DNA from: JAGQOZ01 sp041399205
GTDB lineage: Bacteria > Planctomycetota > Planctomycetia > Pirellulales > Pirellulaceae
NCBI GenBank assembly: GCA_041399205.1
Contig: JAWKTK010000035.1
Span: 1 to 57,424 of the forward strand
Length of the DNA: 57,424 nt
Reading direction: 5' to 3'
The position numbers were made by a program, and so were the translations under genes. The notes below the pieces were generated by a model. It worked only from the letters and a program-made list of their open reading frames with translations, searched no databases and had not been told where the DNA came from. This document shows positions 9,255 to 21,235 of this stretch, piece after piece; the first letter of the stretch is position 1, and every line of letters begins with the position of its first letter.

Positions 9255-10979
9255 ATGAGATTAGTACTTGTTACTTATTGCGTGGTCGGACTACTGTCAG
9301 TGTTTCATGCACAAGGCGTTTTTGGGCAAGTCGCCCTCTACGACAACTTGAACAATGTGCGATCCACTGGAAGTTTCGAGGACTGGCAGTCGGCACAGGG
9401 TTCAGATCGTCGGTTTGCACAACAGTTTTTGCTTGGCAACAGCCCGAGTGTTGATCAGGTAACCGTATCGCTGATGCGGCCGCAACCCGCGGTGTCAGGT
9501 AGCCTCAAGTTCGAGCTTTGGCGCGACAACGGTTCCGGTCAGCCAATACCCGTAACTGATCCGGGTGGCAAAATCGCGGACCTTGGTACGATCGTCGATG
9601 TCACGCAGATCCCAGTTGGACAATTCGGGCAATTCACGTTCGATAACTTAGTTCTCGGCCTGGAGCCACACGAGCCTTATTGGGTCGTCGCTGACTATGC
9701 GGACGTGCGTGGGATTGGAAACAACCATCAAAGTATCGGATTCGCTGTCGTGTTTGGTGGTGACCCAGAGTATCCTGATCCGCCCGGATACGATGCGACG
9801 CTTGGAACGAATGGTGCCGAGCACTTTCATGCCTATCGGAATCAGGATCCGTTCTGGAACGATTTGAATGCGGCCTTTGGCTTAGATCATTTTTATTTAG
9901 CAATGACAGTTGAGGCGATGGAACGAAACATCGCGCAGCCCACGCTGAGGAAAGTCGGCGAACCGATTTGGACGGTCGGAGATATGCACCATTTTTCTGC
10001 GAGTTTCGGATCGGATGCGGGCTTCCAAGCAACTGTCGATAAGGTATCGCCTCCAGATACGCATTGCACGCCTCGTGATTTGCCGCACGATGATCTTTGG
10101 GCAGAAAGCATAGCCAACTTTGGATTCACGGATACAACGACGTTTGTTCCGTCCGACATCGACGGCGCGCCCAACGGTATCTATACGACTGTTCGCCTTC
10201 TTCCAGATCCGGGAGAAGTTGGATCATCGCTGAGCGCGGAGTCGGGGCCAATCATTCCCGTCGAACTCTTGGAGATTCACTCAACATGGAAGTGGATACG
10301 GAACGGTGAAGTGGTCGACGAGGGGTTCTCGAGTGACTTCGGCCGCCCCGATTGTCTTGTAGAGGGATTCGACGGACTCAGCTCGTTTCAGCAGATCAGT
10401 GCGACTGACGCGAACTATTTCCCCCCCGAAACGGAACTGGTTGCGAGCTACGCAACGGAGTTACAGATTCGCGACAGTCAAGGAAACGGCTGGGACGTGT
10501 CGATACCCTTCGAGGTGGTCGATGAGATCGCAGGCGATATTCGATTCGACGGCCAGCTCGATACAACGGACATCGACATGCTCTCGTCCGCCATCCGTCA
10601 GTCACTGTCGGATCCCCACTTCGACCAAAACGGCGACGGACAGGTCAACTTGCACGATCGCACACACTGGGTTCACAGCCTTGCCAACACCTATTTCGGC
10701 GATGCGAACCTAGACGGTGAATTTAACAGCAGTGATATGACGCTGGTATTCAGTGCTGCTGAATACGAAGACAATATCACGCTGAATTCCACTTGGGCCG
10801 AAGGGGATTGGAATGGCGATGGTGATTTTGATTCCAGCGATCTCATTCTGGCGTTTCAAGATGGCGGTTACGAACAAGGGCCTCGCGCGGACGTGCAAGC
10901 CGTGCCGGAACCGGCCACATTCGTATTGTTCAGTCTTGGCCTGTTGGCGATCGTCAGATGCACACGCAATCGTCCATGA
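9255..10979 (+). CDS. secreted dockerin-like PEP-CTERM protein (surface protein 2)
   Basis: A 574-residue exported protein. The ATG at 9255 is chosen because GGAGAG lies just upstream and MRLVLVTYCVVGLLSVFHAQ forms a signal peptide. The N-terminal domain (VALYDNLNNVR to LAMTVEAM) is a choice-of-anchor-like beta sandwich, related to the first domain of surface protein 5. A second beta domain of about 200 residues has no close partner in this window. Dockerin-type loops follow (GDIRFDGQLDTTDIDML, DQNGDGQVNLHD, DANLDGEFN, DWNGDGDFD), then VPEP, a hydrophobic helix and CTRNRP. The shared cassette ends at the PEP motif here; the anchor helix and 3' flank differ from the other copies. Its stop lies only 16 bp from the stop of kinase 3. 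Confidence 0.9.
   Translation: MRLVLVTYCVVGLLSVFHAQGVFGQVALYDNLNNVRSTGSFEDWQSAQGSDRRFAQQFLLGNSPSVDQVTVSLMRPQPAVSGSLKFELWRDNGSGQPIPVTDPGGKIADLGTIVDVTQIPVGQFGQFTFDNLVLGLEPHEPYWVVADYADVRGIGNNHQSIGFAVVFGGDPEYPDPPGYDATLGTNGAEHFHAYRNQDPFWNDLNAAFGLDHFYLAMTVEAMERNIAQPTLRKVGEPIWTVGDMHHFSASFGSDAGFQATVDKVSPPDTHCTPRDLPHDDLWAESIANFGFTDTTTFVPSDIDGAPNGIYTTVRLLPDPGEVGSSLSAESGPIIPVELLEIHSTWKWIRNGEVVDEGFSSDFGRPDCLVEGFDGLSSFQQISATDANYFPPETELVASYATELQIRDSQGNGWDVSIPFEVVDEIAGDIRFDGQLDTTDIDMLSSAIRQSLSDPHFDQNGDGQVNLHDRTHWVHSLANTYFGDANLDGEFNSSDMTLVFSAAEYEDNITLNSTWAEGDWNGDGDFDSSDLILAFQDGGYEQGPRADVQAVPEPATFVLFSLGLLAIVRCTRNRP
10681..10915 (+). repeat. homogenised C-terminal cassette, copy B
   Basis: Near-identical to copy A and especially to copy C over the two Ca-binding loops. 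Similarity stops at the PEP motif, so this copy marks one edge of the converted tract. Confidence 0.85.
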
Positions 10980-10995
10980 GTCCGGCGTCCGGAAG

Positions 10996-13900
10996 TTATC
11001 GAGCCGAAGTGACGTCCCGAGGCAGGTTCCAAGCATTCAACGTATTCCGACCACCGGCGGCATAGATCGAAGTGCCGTCGGATGAGAATTCGACATGCCG
11101 AATAGAGTAATTGCCTTCCGGTGTGCTGAGCGTCATCAGCTCCTGCGCGGTTGCCACGTCCCAAATCTTCACCGATTCATGGCTACTACCGCCGCCAGTG
11201 ATGATGCGTCGTCCATCCGGCGAAAACGCGACCGAATGGACGCCCATCTTGTGACCTCGCATCGTGTTAAGGATCTTTCCAGATGCAGCGTCCAGCAAGT
11301 AAAGATTTGCGCCGGTGGCAGCGATGTATTTCCCGTCAGGTGAGAAAGCGACACCGCCTTGCATCCCGCCGATAGGGACATCCGTCATCTGAGCGGGATT
11401 TTCGACTCTCCAAATACGAAGGACACCGTCTTCGTGACCCGTGACCACATGACGACCATCTGGTGAAATCGCCGCGCTTTCGTCACGTTGCGGAATCACC
11501 CAGGATCGCGATGTTTCGTAACGATTCCTTTGTTCATCGATTGCCAGGACAATGCACGTAGTCTCGTTCTCGCTTCTCACGACGACCAACAATGACGTTC
11601 CATCGGCAGCAAAACCGACCGGTGACACAAGACCAGTTGGTTGGAGCTGCAGGCGAGTCTTGGCGTCTGGACTATCGGCTCGCAACAGGGTCAATTGGCC
11701 ATTTTTTCTCCGATCGCCAACAAGTCACTCACAGGTGAGAAACGAACTCCCCAAACATGCTCGGTCGTCGTCAACCGAACGAGCTCGTCCAAAGTGATTG
11801 GATCACGCAAGCTGGCACTCGAATTCTGGTTTCGAGTTGCCAGCCATTTCATGTCATGTGAACAACTCAAAATGGAATACTGACGATGCCACTCTCCGCT
11901 GCCCATCTCGTACATCGTTTTCGGCCAATTGGAATTCTGCTTGCCGTCGCCGTGCCAAACGCACAGCTCCCAACGCTGGCTCTCGATCTTGCTGGGGCCG
12001 TCGCTGACGATGAAAGCACCGTTTGCGGAATAGGCAATTTTGTAGACTTCACCCGTCGTGCCTAATAGTACCTGGTCTTCGACGAGTTCATCCACGTTCC
12101 AAAGCCGAATCGTATGATCGGCACCCGCAGACACGAGCGTCTTGCCATCTGGTGACCAGGCCACGTCGTGGACGTATTCGGTGTGACCTCGAAGCGATCC
12201 AACTGGTTCGCCTGTCGGCACTCGAAAGAGAGCAATGGCGGTGTCGGTGATGTTTTTCGCAACTGCCAGCATTTTTCCGTCGGGAGAAAACTTAACGGCG
12301 TATCGTCCTCCGGATGAAATCTTGTATTCTGGCTCAAGGGTATCTGGATCGCACAACCATATCTCGTTGCCACGAGTCAATGCGAGCCAACGACCGTCCG
12401 GCGAGTAGTCAATCGGTCCATGCATGTCGTGAAAGTTGCCGTCCTTTGCTACTACTTTCACGGGCTCCATTCCGTCCACGGAATACACCGTAACACGATC
12501 TACGGTTAGCACCGCCAATTGAACGCCATCGGGCGAAAACTTCAAAGCCCTCACGTCGTCGTCGACGGGGATTTCCCACGGAAGTTCGCGCAAAGACGGA
12601 ATCGACCATGCTTTGATCAACCCTCGTTTTCCGTCACTTGCACGTTCGACGACACCAAGCATCCCGGTCGTCTGGCAGTACGCGAGCTGTGATACCGAGC
12701 CCGTTTCGATTCTCTTGACCAATTCCCTTGTGGCCAAATGTCGAAACTCCATTCCATCGTCCGAGCCCGCAGCAAGCCAGCTTCCAAATTCGCCGTCACA
12801 GATCGCCCAGGTCCAACGTTGGCCCACGAGAGTATCTAGGCTGTCTGGCTGGCACAAGAACGAAAGTGCTTTCCACTCCCAATTCCGCAGCGACGCCGTT
12901 GCCGATGTGTCACCGTGCCGCTGAAGCAACATTTTGGCAAATCCGAGGTGATTCCGTTGCAAGGCCTGGAAGGCGCCGAGCATATCGGTGGCGTAAGAAA
13001 CGTGGTTCGCTCGTTTTCGCTCTTCCTCTGCCTCGTATTTCGCACTTATTGCGTTCGCGATCGCGGTGTCCTTTGCGACGGACGCCTCCAAAACAAGCTG
13101 TTGCCTTCTGTCCGCATCGATCGCGGCCCAGACGCTGACGGCGGTCACAATCACCAGTGATGCTGCGACCAATGCGGTCGTGGCCAGTAGGCGCCGATTT
13201 CGGTTCGCAAACTTTTTCAGACGATACATCGCAGTCGGCGGTGCGGCCAATACGGCATCGCCTTGTAGGTGTCGGCGAATGTCCTCGGCAAAGGCGTCCG
13301 CGGTTGGATAACGACGAGCGCGGTCTTTTTCGACGGCCTTCATCACGATCCAATCGAGATCGCCGCGAAGTTCGGTCGACAATCGAGCTGGATCTGTACA
13401 TCGATGTTTGGCCACCGTCGTTAGTTCGTCGTGCGTTAGCGAGCTAAGCCGCTGCGACGGTTTCGGAGCGTCATCTTCTCGGATACGTCGACACAGTTCC
13501 TCGAATCCGGCCGCCCGCAATTCGGTTGGGTCAAGCGGAGTTCTTCCAGTGACCAATTCATACAGCAGCACGCCAAGCGAATAGATGTCGCTACGAGTGT
13601 CAATGTCGACGCCGCTCATTCGAGCTTGTTCTGGACTCACATACGCCGGCGTGCCAATGAACTGTCGAAATTGAGTGAACAGCGTTTTGTCGGTAAGTTT
13701 CCCCTGTGTCGCTTTCGCGATGCCGAAATCAATGACCTTCGGTACCGCACGGTCGCCACTGTTGTAGACCAAAATGTTCGTCGGCTTGATGTCGCGATGA
13801 ATGACTCCTTTTTGATGTGCGTGCTGCACGGCAGAACAGATATCGACGAACAATTGCAAACGCTGATCGGTGGGAAGATTGTGATTATCACAATAGTCGT

Positions 13901-14417
13901 TGATCGGGGTGCCGCGAACCAGTTCCATGGCAAAGTAGGGCCGACCCGTATCGGATTCTCCCGCGTCGAAGATCTTTGCGATATTGGGATGGTTCATCAG
14001 AGCGAGTGCCTGACGTTCCGCTTCAAAGCGGGCAATCACCTGCTTGGTATCCATTCCAGCCTTGATAATCTTCACAGCCACGCGTCGCTGGATCGGCTCA
14101 AGCTGGTCGGCCATGTAGACGACGCCGAAGCCGCCTTCGCCGATCTCCTCCAGCAACTTGTAGGGGCCGATTTGCTTGTTGGCGAATCGCTCGACCTGCA
14201 TTTGGCCCTCTTCGAAATCAGCGATCGCGGATTCGATGGGAGATGAATCGAGGAAATCGCCCGCAGCGGCTCGTGCATCAAGGAGAGACTGAACGCGATT
14301 TCGCAGATGTTCGTTTCCTTTGCAGACGACGTTCAAGTACGCGTCGCGCCGATCGAGGTCCGTAATCCCAGCCGCTTCGATGTAAATCGCTCGTTCGTTT
14401 GACTCAATTTCGTTCAT
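10996..14417 (-). CDS. Ser/Thr protein kinase with WD40 repeats (kinase 3), one frame break
   Basis: PknB-type kinase. The ATG at 14417 (MNEIESNERAIYIEAAG) is preferred over the in-frame codon at 14471 because it matches the N-termini of kinases 1 and 2. It has IGEGGFGVVYMAD, VAVKIIKAG, HRDIKPTNIL, DFG and GTPAYVSPEQ. A transmembrane helix follows (LLATTALVAASLVIVTAVSV), then WD40 repeats. The frame breaks at a run of six T (A on the coding strand) at 11702-11707. One extra base restores AIGEKNGQLTLLRADSP, and the propeller continues to ARDVTSAR-type ends. This is a typical homopolymer error. Sigma 3 lies 151 bp upstream. Confidence 0.9.
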
Positions 14418-14568
14418 CACCCATTTCCGCATGACGATTGGTATCACTCCGAGTTTGGTCCAGCCACCCATAGTTATTGCGCAAAACGGACCGCCTAATT
14501 TCGAGCAAAAGAGGTATTGCCCAACGGAATCTTCAAATTCGCCCGGTTAGGCCTAGAACGCAGGCCAG

Positions 14569-15117
14569 CTACGGTTTTTGCAATTCCCTATACAGCCACG
14601 CCTTGGAAAAATCCCAGTATTTGTGCGCTGTTCCGACGGAGATACCGAGCGCGTTGGCCGTTTCGGCTAGGCTGAGTCCGGCGAAGTAGCGCAGTTTCGC
14701 CACGGCGGCCTGCTGTGGGTGCATTTCCGCCAGCCTATCGAACAGGTCGTTCACTTCCAGGATCTCGACGGGAGACTCCTTTGCCTCCATCGCGGAATCG
14801 CGCATCGAGACTCGTTGGTGAGCTCCGCCTCGCTTTTGGCTTTTCCGCCGCCGCGCCCGGTCGACCAAGACTCGCCGCATGGCTTCTGCCGCTGCGTTAA
14901 AAAAATGGGCCCGCCCCTCCCAATTCTGATCGCTCCCGACAAGCCGAAGATACGCTTCGTGAACCAATTCCGTTGTCTGCAGGCTGTCGACTCCTTCTTT
15001 CGCTCGTTGGCGACTGGCGAGTGCACGAAGCTGGTCGTAAACGATCGGCAACAGTTCTTCATCAATAGTTGCCTCGCTCGCGTTGATCCGATCGATGATG
15101 GCTTGCAAGTCCGACAT
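14569..15117 (-). CDS. ECF-type RNA polymerase sigma factor (sigma 3)
   Basis: A 182-residue paralogue. The ATG at 15117 (MSDLQAIIDRINASEA) is chosen over the longer frame to 15267 because it aligns with sigma 1, 2 and 4. Region 2 has SLQTTELVHEAYLRLVG and AMRRVLVDRARRRK. Region 4 has LSLAETANALGISVGTAHKYW. It precedes kinase 3 on the same strand and is divergent from the secreted protein at 15387. Confidence 0.93.
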   Translation of the reverse strand: MSDLQAIIDRINASEATIDEELLPIVYDQLRALASRQRAKEGVDSLQTTELVHEAYLRLVGSDQNWEGRAHFFNAAAEAMRRVLVDRARRRKSQKRGGAHQRVSMRDSAMEAKESPVEILEVNDLFDRLAEMHPQQAAVAKLRYFAGLSLAETANALGISVGTAHKYWDFSKAWLYRELQKP

Positions 15118-15386
15118 GGGAAAAGATTGGTTCTCGAAAAGAAAAAATGAAAATCCGAGATCGTTTTTACGCAACCTACTTGTGACGGCCCATTGTAGCA
15201 CACTGAATTGCGTCACACGACAGTAATGGCCGACCATGAACTCGAAGGGGCAGTTGCGTTCGTTCATGAACGAAGTCGCTGATAACCAGCTTGTTCAGCA
15301 ATCGCTGCCGAGATTGGGGCTTGATCATTCAACGCCCAGGGTCATATCGCACCCCTTTCGAACTAGGACAGAATAAGGAATTCAAG

Positions 15387-16411
15387 ATGCGACTTTTCCA
15401 TGCGTCAATCGCATATTTGTTTGCTGTTGTTATTTGTCACGAAATAGCGGCGCAGAGCCCCCTATACGACAACACCGACTTAGTGCTGGGCGAAGGGGAA
15501 CGACTTGCGCATCCGAATATCGTTTGGATGTTCGCCCAGCCGTTCCGAACCGACGAGCAAAACACAACAATTAGAGCGATTGAACTCGCAATAGGACGTG
15601 TTGGTCAACCGGAAGGCGAATTACAGTTGTCAATCTGGAACGAGAGTGACGGGTTACCTGGACAGCTCGTCAACAAGGTCGGTACGATTGACGACTTCGC
15701 GTCGCTTCCGTTCGTTGCGCGGGGGCAACCAGTTCTGGAGACAACTTCGTTTGATGTTCTGATTGACCTCGAACCCAACTCTACTTACTTCCTACATCTC
15801 GACCTTTCTGACGCCGTGAGTACAGAAGGTATCGGCAATAATCTCGTCAACGAGTGCCTCGTTCCATTGCTGGAACTAATATTGCGGCACCGTTATTGAC
15901 TATTGATCGGGGTGCGACCGACTGGCTCTCACTCGCTTCGTTTGGACTTGGAGATCGTTGGCTGCAAATGTCCGTTGAAGCGATTCCTGGTATCGACAGG
16001 CTGAGCAGCGAAGTCCGACTAGAGTCCTCGGATATTTCATTCGACATAAACGACGACGGAGTTCTTACCTACGCCGATCGTGTGGCGTGGGTCCACAATC
16101 TTGCCAACACCTATTTCGGCGATGCGAACCTAGACGGTGAATTTAACAGCAGTGACATGACGCTGGTATTCAGTGCTGCTGAATACGAAGACAATATCAC
16201 GCTGAATTCCACCTGGGCCGAAGGGGATTGGAATGGCGATGGTGATTTTGATTCCAGCGATCTCATTCTGGCGTTCCAAGATGGCGGCTACGAACAAGGA
16301 CCTCGCGCCGGTGTGCAAGCCGTGCCGGAACCGGCGTCTTCGACGTTGTGGTTGCTGAGTCTATTATCCGTGGTGATTCCACTTCGGAAAAATCGGAACC
16401 TTCGCTCGTAG
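15387..16411 (+). CDS. secreted dockerin-like PEP-CTERM protein (surface protein 3), one frame break
   Basis: Closest to surface protein 1. The ATG at 15387 follows AATAAGGAATT and starts a signal peptide (MRLFHASIAYLFAVVICHEIAAQ). The N-terminal domain (SPLYDNTDLVLGEGERLAHP) parallels protein 1 segment by segment. The frame breaks near 15850-15870, between GIGNNLVNE and RSIAGTNIAAPLL. Joining the frames restores the order seen in protein 1 (a TNGARTLL-like stretch, then TDW). Ca-binding loops DINDDGVLT, DANLDGEFN and DWNGDGDFD follow, then VPEP, a hydrophobic helix and RKNRNLRS. It has one dockerin loop fewer than protein 1. Convergent with kinase 4. Confidence 0.85.
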
Positions 16412-16480
16412 CGGGATCATGGAGGTTCGAGTGACATCGGTCGGGACCGTTGCGTGTTGACTCCACTCGCATGCAACGCG
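16105..16480 (+). repeat. homogenised C-terminal cassette, copy C
   Basis: Includes the coding cassette, the stop and the 3' flank. The first part is closest to copy B; the anchor and flank are closest to copies A and D. The mosaic pattern suggests gene conversion among copies. Confidence 0.85.
16448..16478. terminator. stem-loop between convergent genes, second copy
   Basis: Same CGTTGCGTG/CATGCAACG hairpin as at 4838, between the stop of surface protein 3 and the stop of kinase 4. Terminator role is inferred. Confidence 0.4.
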
Positions 16481-16571
16481 TTCCAGCCGATCCACTTTCC
16501 CGCTACGGCATCCTCCGAAATATATCTTGCGGAAGTTTGCTTCGGCAGGGAACGTAAGATCTCGACAATGC

Positions 16572-19500
16572 TTACGGGCGATCAATTTCGTTCAGCGTCG
16601 GCGCATGGTGCAGTGTTACTCGGCCGATCTTTCGCGTGTCACCGATGAACTGTGAGCCCTGCGAGCCAACCGCCAGGATTGTTCCGTCCGGTGAAAAGGT
16701 ACTAATCGAACCACGGAACGTTGCCAGCACTTTTCGCGTCTCCACGTCCCACAGCTTAGTCGTTGCGTAGGTATCAGAGGCCGCGATCCGAGTCCCATCG
16801 GGATGCCACGCCACGTGCTCGACATAGGTCGAATGCGGAAGCCGTGCTTCCATTGTTTGTGTTTTCAGGTTGAAGATACTCACGTCGTTGACACAAAATG
16901 CCAGGCGACTGCCATCTGGCGATGGATCCACATCAATACCGCCGTGCGGGCTATCTTCGCTGGCCGAAACCACATCTAAGTCCGGAAGTGTATAAAGTCG
17001 ATAGCCGGCCCGCGAACCGGCAACGGCCAGCATACCATCTGCCGTTACGTCGAAGCTGCGTGTGCCATATTCGGCCGTCGATCGGGGTTCGAACGAAGTG
17101 TTCGCTCCCTGCCAATCCCAAACAAACAATCCCCCGCCGAAACGTGCTCCGACAAGATAGCGCCCGTCGCGAGTGAAGCACAGCGCGGTGTATCGACTGT
17201 AGTTCAAATGTGCGGGGTCTCTCGCTTCCGGATTGGTCCACGTCTTGACGGTTTCCTGGCGTTGGACGTCCCAGATCTCGATGGTCCACGAACCGGCAAT
17301 GACTAGATGTTGGCCGTCCGGCGCAAACGCAAAGTAGTCGGCAACGTAGCTGCCAGAACCACGAAAACCCTGCTGCAACTCTTCTTTGGGTGGTGTCGTG
17401 AATGCAATCTTTCTGGATGCGACATTCCAAACTAGTACGGAACCATCCCGCGTACCGCCGCCGAGCCATTTTCCGTCTGGCGAAAACTTCGTGCCCAGAT
17501 TTCGACGAACGTTCGAATGACACGTCAGGAATTCGTTCGGAGGACAACCAGTAACCTCGGATAACACCGTCACAAATCCGCGACCAATAGATCTTTGTCG
17601 ACTGGTGAAAACTGCACGGAATTGTCTGGATAGGGAATCGGAATTGAATCGACTTCAGTCCAGTGTTCCGTTTCAAAGATGCGAACGGCGCCGGTCGTCT
17701 GCCGCGCCGCCAAGCGAGTTCCGTCGGCATTGAAGCTTAACCAGCCGTACGGCAGGCCATCGGTTCCTTGAACGTCATGCAGCAGTTCGCCATTTCGGTT
17801 CCACACTTGGATTCCGTTCGGGCAACCGGTCACAATCAAGTTGCTATCGATCGGAGAAATCGCCACGCCGGTCGGCCCGACGTCCATAAACGCATTCGCC
17901 GTCGGCAGCGTGGCCAGTTGTTCGCCACTGGGAAAATCCCAAATTCGACTGAACGTCGCCAGCGTTTTCCAGTCCTTCGAAAAAACGCGTGGCCATTTTT
18001 GGCCATTTGGTTCGGGTGTGAGAATAAACGGTTCGCGAATCTGACTTCCATCAAAAGCGACAGCGCTGCCGTCGTTTTTGATGACCCCTTTTCCGTCTTG
18101 AGTGAACCGTGCTCCGGTAATTCCAGGGTAGACCGGCTGTGGATTCGCGGGGTCTGAGATATCCCAAATGCGTTGGTCACTCTTCGGCAAGAAAAACCCC
18201 GCAACCAGATATCGGCCGTCTGGCGAGATATCGGACGCATTGCAGTGTGCGCCTCCCTGATGACTCCACAGCAGCTTCCTGGTTTCCATATTCCACAAAC
18301 GCACGTAGCCGTCCGTCATGCCGGTGGCCAGTAGCTTTCCGTCGGGCGAGAATCGCATATCGCGAAAGCCATACTCGTCTTCCTGGACATACCGAGGACC
18401 ACCCTCCAACTGAAACGCTTCTCGTTGACACTGATTCCACAGCCAGCGCCATTCGAACCCGCGCAAGTCCGGTTCGCCCGGTTTTGGCCAGTAGCGGTCC
18501 AGCGTCTCTTTCGCTCGCAGCACCGACGATTGATCGAAGTCCCGTTTCGCGGCCGCCATTTCGGTTACGTACAGATGGCGACGCAGATTTGCTTCACTCA
18601 TTGCCAACGCATCGGCCGTGTTGCGGGCGTCGGCTTCCGCCGCAACCGCTCGCTTCGTCTGCTGTTGCGCCACCGCCAAAGAACGTACGGCTCGTGTAAA
18701 GCCGACCCCGGCCATGATCGCGCCGGCAATCAGCGAAAGTGAAATCGCGAAAGCAGAGAACGCAGCCAAACGATGTCGTGATATGAACTTGCGAACGGCG
18801 TACCAAGGGCTCGGCGGCCCGGCCAGCACGGGTTCGTTGCGAACGAATCGCTGCACATCGGCAGCCAAGCCGCTACAGGAATCGTAGCGCCGCGACCGTT
18901 CCTTTTCCATCGCCTTCATCACAATCCAATCCAAGTCACCGCGCAGTCGGAGAGGAAACTTGGCGGCTGATTCGCCGTGACGCACGGCCAATTCAGTCAG
19001 ATCAACATGACTGAGCGAACTAATCCGCTTGGATGGTGTGACCGGTTCTTGCTCGCGGATTCGTCGTAACACCTCGTCGTAGCCGAACCGAGCTAACTCG
19101 GCCGAATCGATGGGCGTTCTGCCGGTCAGCAGTTCGTACAACAAGACGCCCAGCGAATAAATATCACTGCGAGTATCGACATCGGTTGCGGACATTTGCG
19201 CTTGTTCCGGGCTCATGTATTCGGGCGTCCCGATGAATTGTCGAAAATGCGTAAAGAGTGTCTTGTCGGTCAGTCGTCCCTGCGTGGCCTTCGCGATGCC
19301 AAAGTCGATCACCTTGGCAACCGGTTGGTCGCCTTCGGTCGAAACCAGAATATTGGTTGGCTTGATATCGCGATGAATGATTCCTTTTTGATGAGCGTGC
19401 TGGATGGCCGAACAGACGTTCACAAACAGTTGCAGACGCTTTTCTGTATTCAGTCGGCGCTGGTCGCAATATTCTGGTGATGGGCGTTCCTCGAATCAGA

Positions 19501-19970
19501 TCCATGACAAAAAAATGGAAGTCCGTCATCGGTGGTGCCCGCGTCCAAGATTTTGGCAATATGCGGATGATCCATTAGTGCCAACGCTTGGCGTTCGGCT
19601 TCAAACCTGGCGACCACTTGCTTGGAATCCATGCCGCGTTTGATAATCTTCAGCGCCACCTTTCGCACGACAGGCGTTTGCTGTTCGGCCATATAGACGA
19701 CGCCGAAACCACCTTCGCCGATGCGTTCCAATAATTTGTAGTGGCCGATAATCCTGCCAATGTCCTGGCGGCCGCTGTCCGATTCCGCCACGTCTTGTGC
19801 GAACGCCGAATGTTCTAAGTCTTGGCTTTCGGCACGCATGCAGCAAAATTGATTCGCGAGCGCAGATCTGCGTCTTCGCACAGGTGATTAAGCAGTTCGG
19901 TACGCTCGTTCGGATCGCTTACGGCCAGCGCTGCGTAGAAGATGCGTTTTTCGTCGTCGGCCGCAGTCAT
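16572..19970 (-). CDS. Ser/Thr protein kinase with WD40 repeats (kinase 4), three frame breaks
   Basis: PknB-type kinase; the ATG at 19970 begins MTAADDEKRIFYAALAV, matching kinase 2. The frame shifts near 19860, near 19440-19480 (between the ELIRGTP-like hinge and the HRD loop) and near 17570. Across the frames are IGEGGFGVVYMAE, VALKIIKRG, HRDIKPTNIL, DFG and GTPEYMSPEQ. Next come a transmembrane helix (LAAFSAFAISLSLIAGAIMAG), a coiled segment, and a propeller with FSPDGKLLAT- and FSPDGKWLGG-type repeats ending TLNEIDRP. Activation loop and catalytic residues are intact, so the breaks look like sequence errors rather than decay. Sigma 4 lies 183 bp upstream. Confidence 0.85.
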
Positions 19971-20153
19971 TCGTCCGTTCCTATTTTGCCCTCATCGTCC
20001 GGCGTCCGTTTCAGAGGAGCCAGCTGCCGTCGCAAGGTTTCAACTTGAAGAGCCTTTTGCCAGTCGCAGACTCCACCAATGATTCATGCGAAATTGCGAC
20101 TAGAATTCTCACCGAATCTGGAATTTCGGCACATCTTTCGAATAGAGCCGGTT

Positions 20154-20702
20154 CTATTTTCCCATTTCTCGTAACAGCCAAGCTTTGGCGAACTGCCAAT
20201 GCCGATAGGCGGTACTAGCCGGAATATCAAGGATGCTTGCCGCTTCCTTCGCGCTAAAACCAGCAAAGTAGCGAAGTTTTGCGATCTCGGCTTCCGCCGG
20301 ATGTTGTTCTGCCAGTTGATCGAAAAGTTCGTCCACGGCCAACAGTTCACTGGCAGGAAGTTCGCGGTCGGGTATAGATTCAGCGAAGGGAATCTGTTGC
20401 CAATCGCCGCCTCGCTTGAGCGTTCTACGATGTCGTGCTCGGTCGACCAGGATCCGCCGCATTGCCTCGGCCGCCGCGCCAAAGAAATGGGATCGCCCTT
20501 TCCAATCATCTTCGCGCCCCACGAGCCTCAGATAGGCCTCGTGGACCAGCGCCGTCGTCTGCAGCGAATCGGGCGACCACTGTTCGCGCAAACGAGACTT
20601 GGCCATCCGATGCAGTTCGTCGTACACCAATTCAAACATTTCGTTCGAAGCGATGGCATCGCCCTGCGCCAGCCGTTCGTAGATTTCTTCCGCCTTGGTC
20701 AT
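20154..20702 (-). CDS. ECF-type RNA polymerase sigma factor (sigma 4)
   Basis: A 182-residue paralogue. The ATG at 20702 (MTKAEEIYERLAQGDAIASN) is preferred over 20807 by alignment with the paralogues. Region 2 has SLQTTALVHEAYLRLVG and AMRRILVDRARHRR. Region 4 has FSAKEAASILDIPASTAYRHW. Its 5' end and upstream region are duplicated at 24594-24852. A TATAAT lies about 30 bp upstream of the start on the coding strand (20728-20733 on the opposite strand). Confidence 0.93.
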   Translation of the reverse strand: MTKAEEIYERLAQGDAIASNEMFELVYDELHRMAKSRLREQWSPDSLQTTALVHEAYLRLVGREDDWKGRSHFFGAAAEAMRRILVDRARHRRTLKRGGDWQQIPFAESIPDRELPASELLAVDELFDQLAEQHPAEAEIAKLRYFAGFSAKEAASILDIPASTAYRHWQFAKAWLLREMGK

Positions 20703-20746
20703 TTTCACGAATTCTCCCGAATTCGGATTATAGCGGAAAATTTCGT

Positions 20747-20774
20747 GGGAATTCTGCGACTCGCTTTTCGCATG
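20747..20774 (+). promoter_or_regulatory. candidate ECF promoter motif, GGGAAT-N16-CGCATG
   Basis: Same spacing as the other four elements, facing right, between sigma 4 and the beta-helix gene. It is shared almost base for base with 24824. No gene starts directly downstream of this copy, so it may be a relic of a unit that lost its secreted-protein gene. Confidence 0.4.
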
Positions 20775-20965
20775 TGACTTGACGGACGATCCACTCGACA
20801 TTGCCATCTAGGGCGATTCGTCGGATGCGCGACGATCATTGTTCGTGACAGAATTCACGCAACTTATAGCTTGCGGACAAACCGAGTGCGGTGTTCCGCC
20901 AGCGTCATCGGATCGTCCCGCTTGATGTAGCTTCTGGAAAAATCGACTTTTATCCAATTTTGTTT

Positions 20966-20993
20966 GGGAAAACCGGCCACCTTTTTTCGCATA
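20966..20993 (+). promoter_or_regulatory. candidate ECF promoter motif, GGGAAA-N16-CGCATA
   Basis: Perfect consensus with a T-run before CGCATA. It shares CAATTTT upstream and TTTTTCGCATATT with the copy at 26853. It is 243 bp before the preferred start of the beta-helix gene, which implies a long leader or an upstream start. Confidence 0.45.
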
Positions 20994-21235
20994 TTTAATT
21001 ATGGAAAGTTGGATTCGATGGCAGCTCGTGATTCTCCAGCAGTGAATCGATCAAGACTTTTTTGCCTTGGAAGTTTTTCTGCAATTGCTGAAAAATTGAG
21101 GGTCCAATAGTTCGTATGACTGATTGTCCGGCAGAGGCGTTGAAGACGGAAACGTCTGCCAGCTTGCTGCCTTATGTTAGGCGGCTCAAAGTTCGCCTTC
21201 TGTCGAAATCACAACAATTTTCGGAGTTACGATCC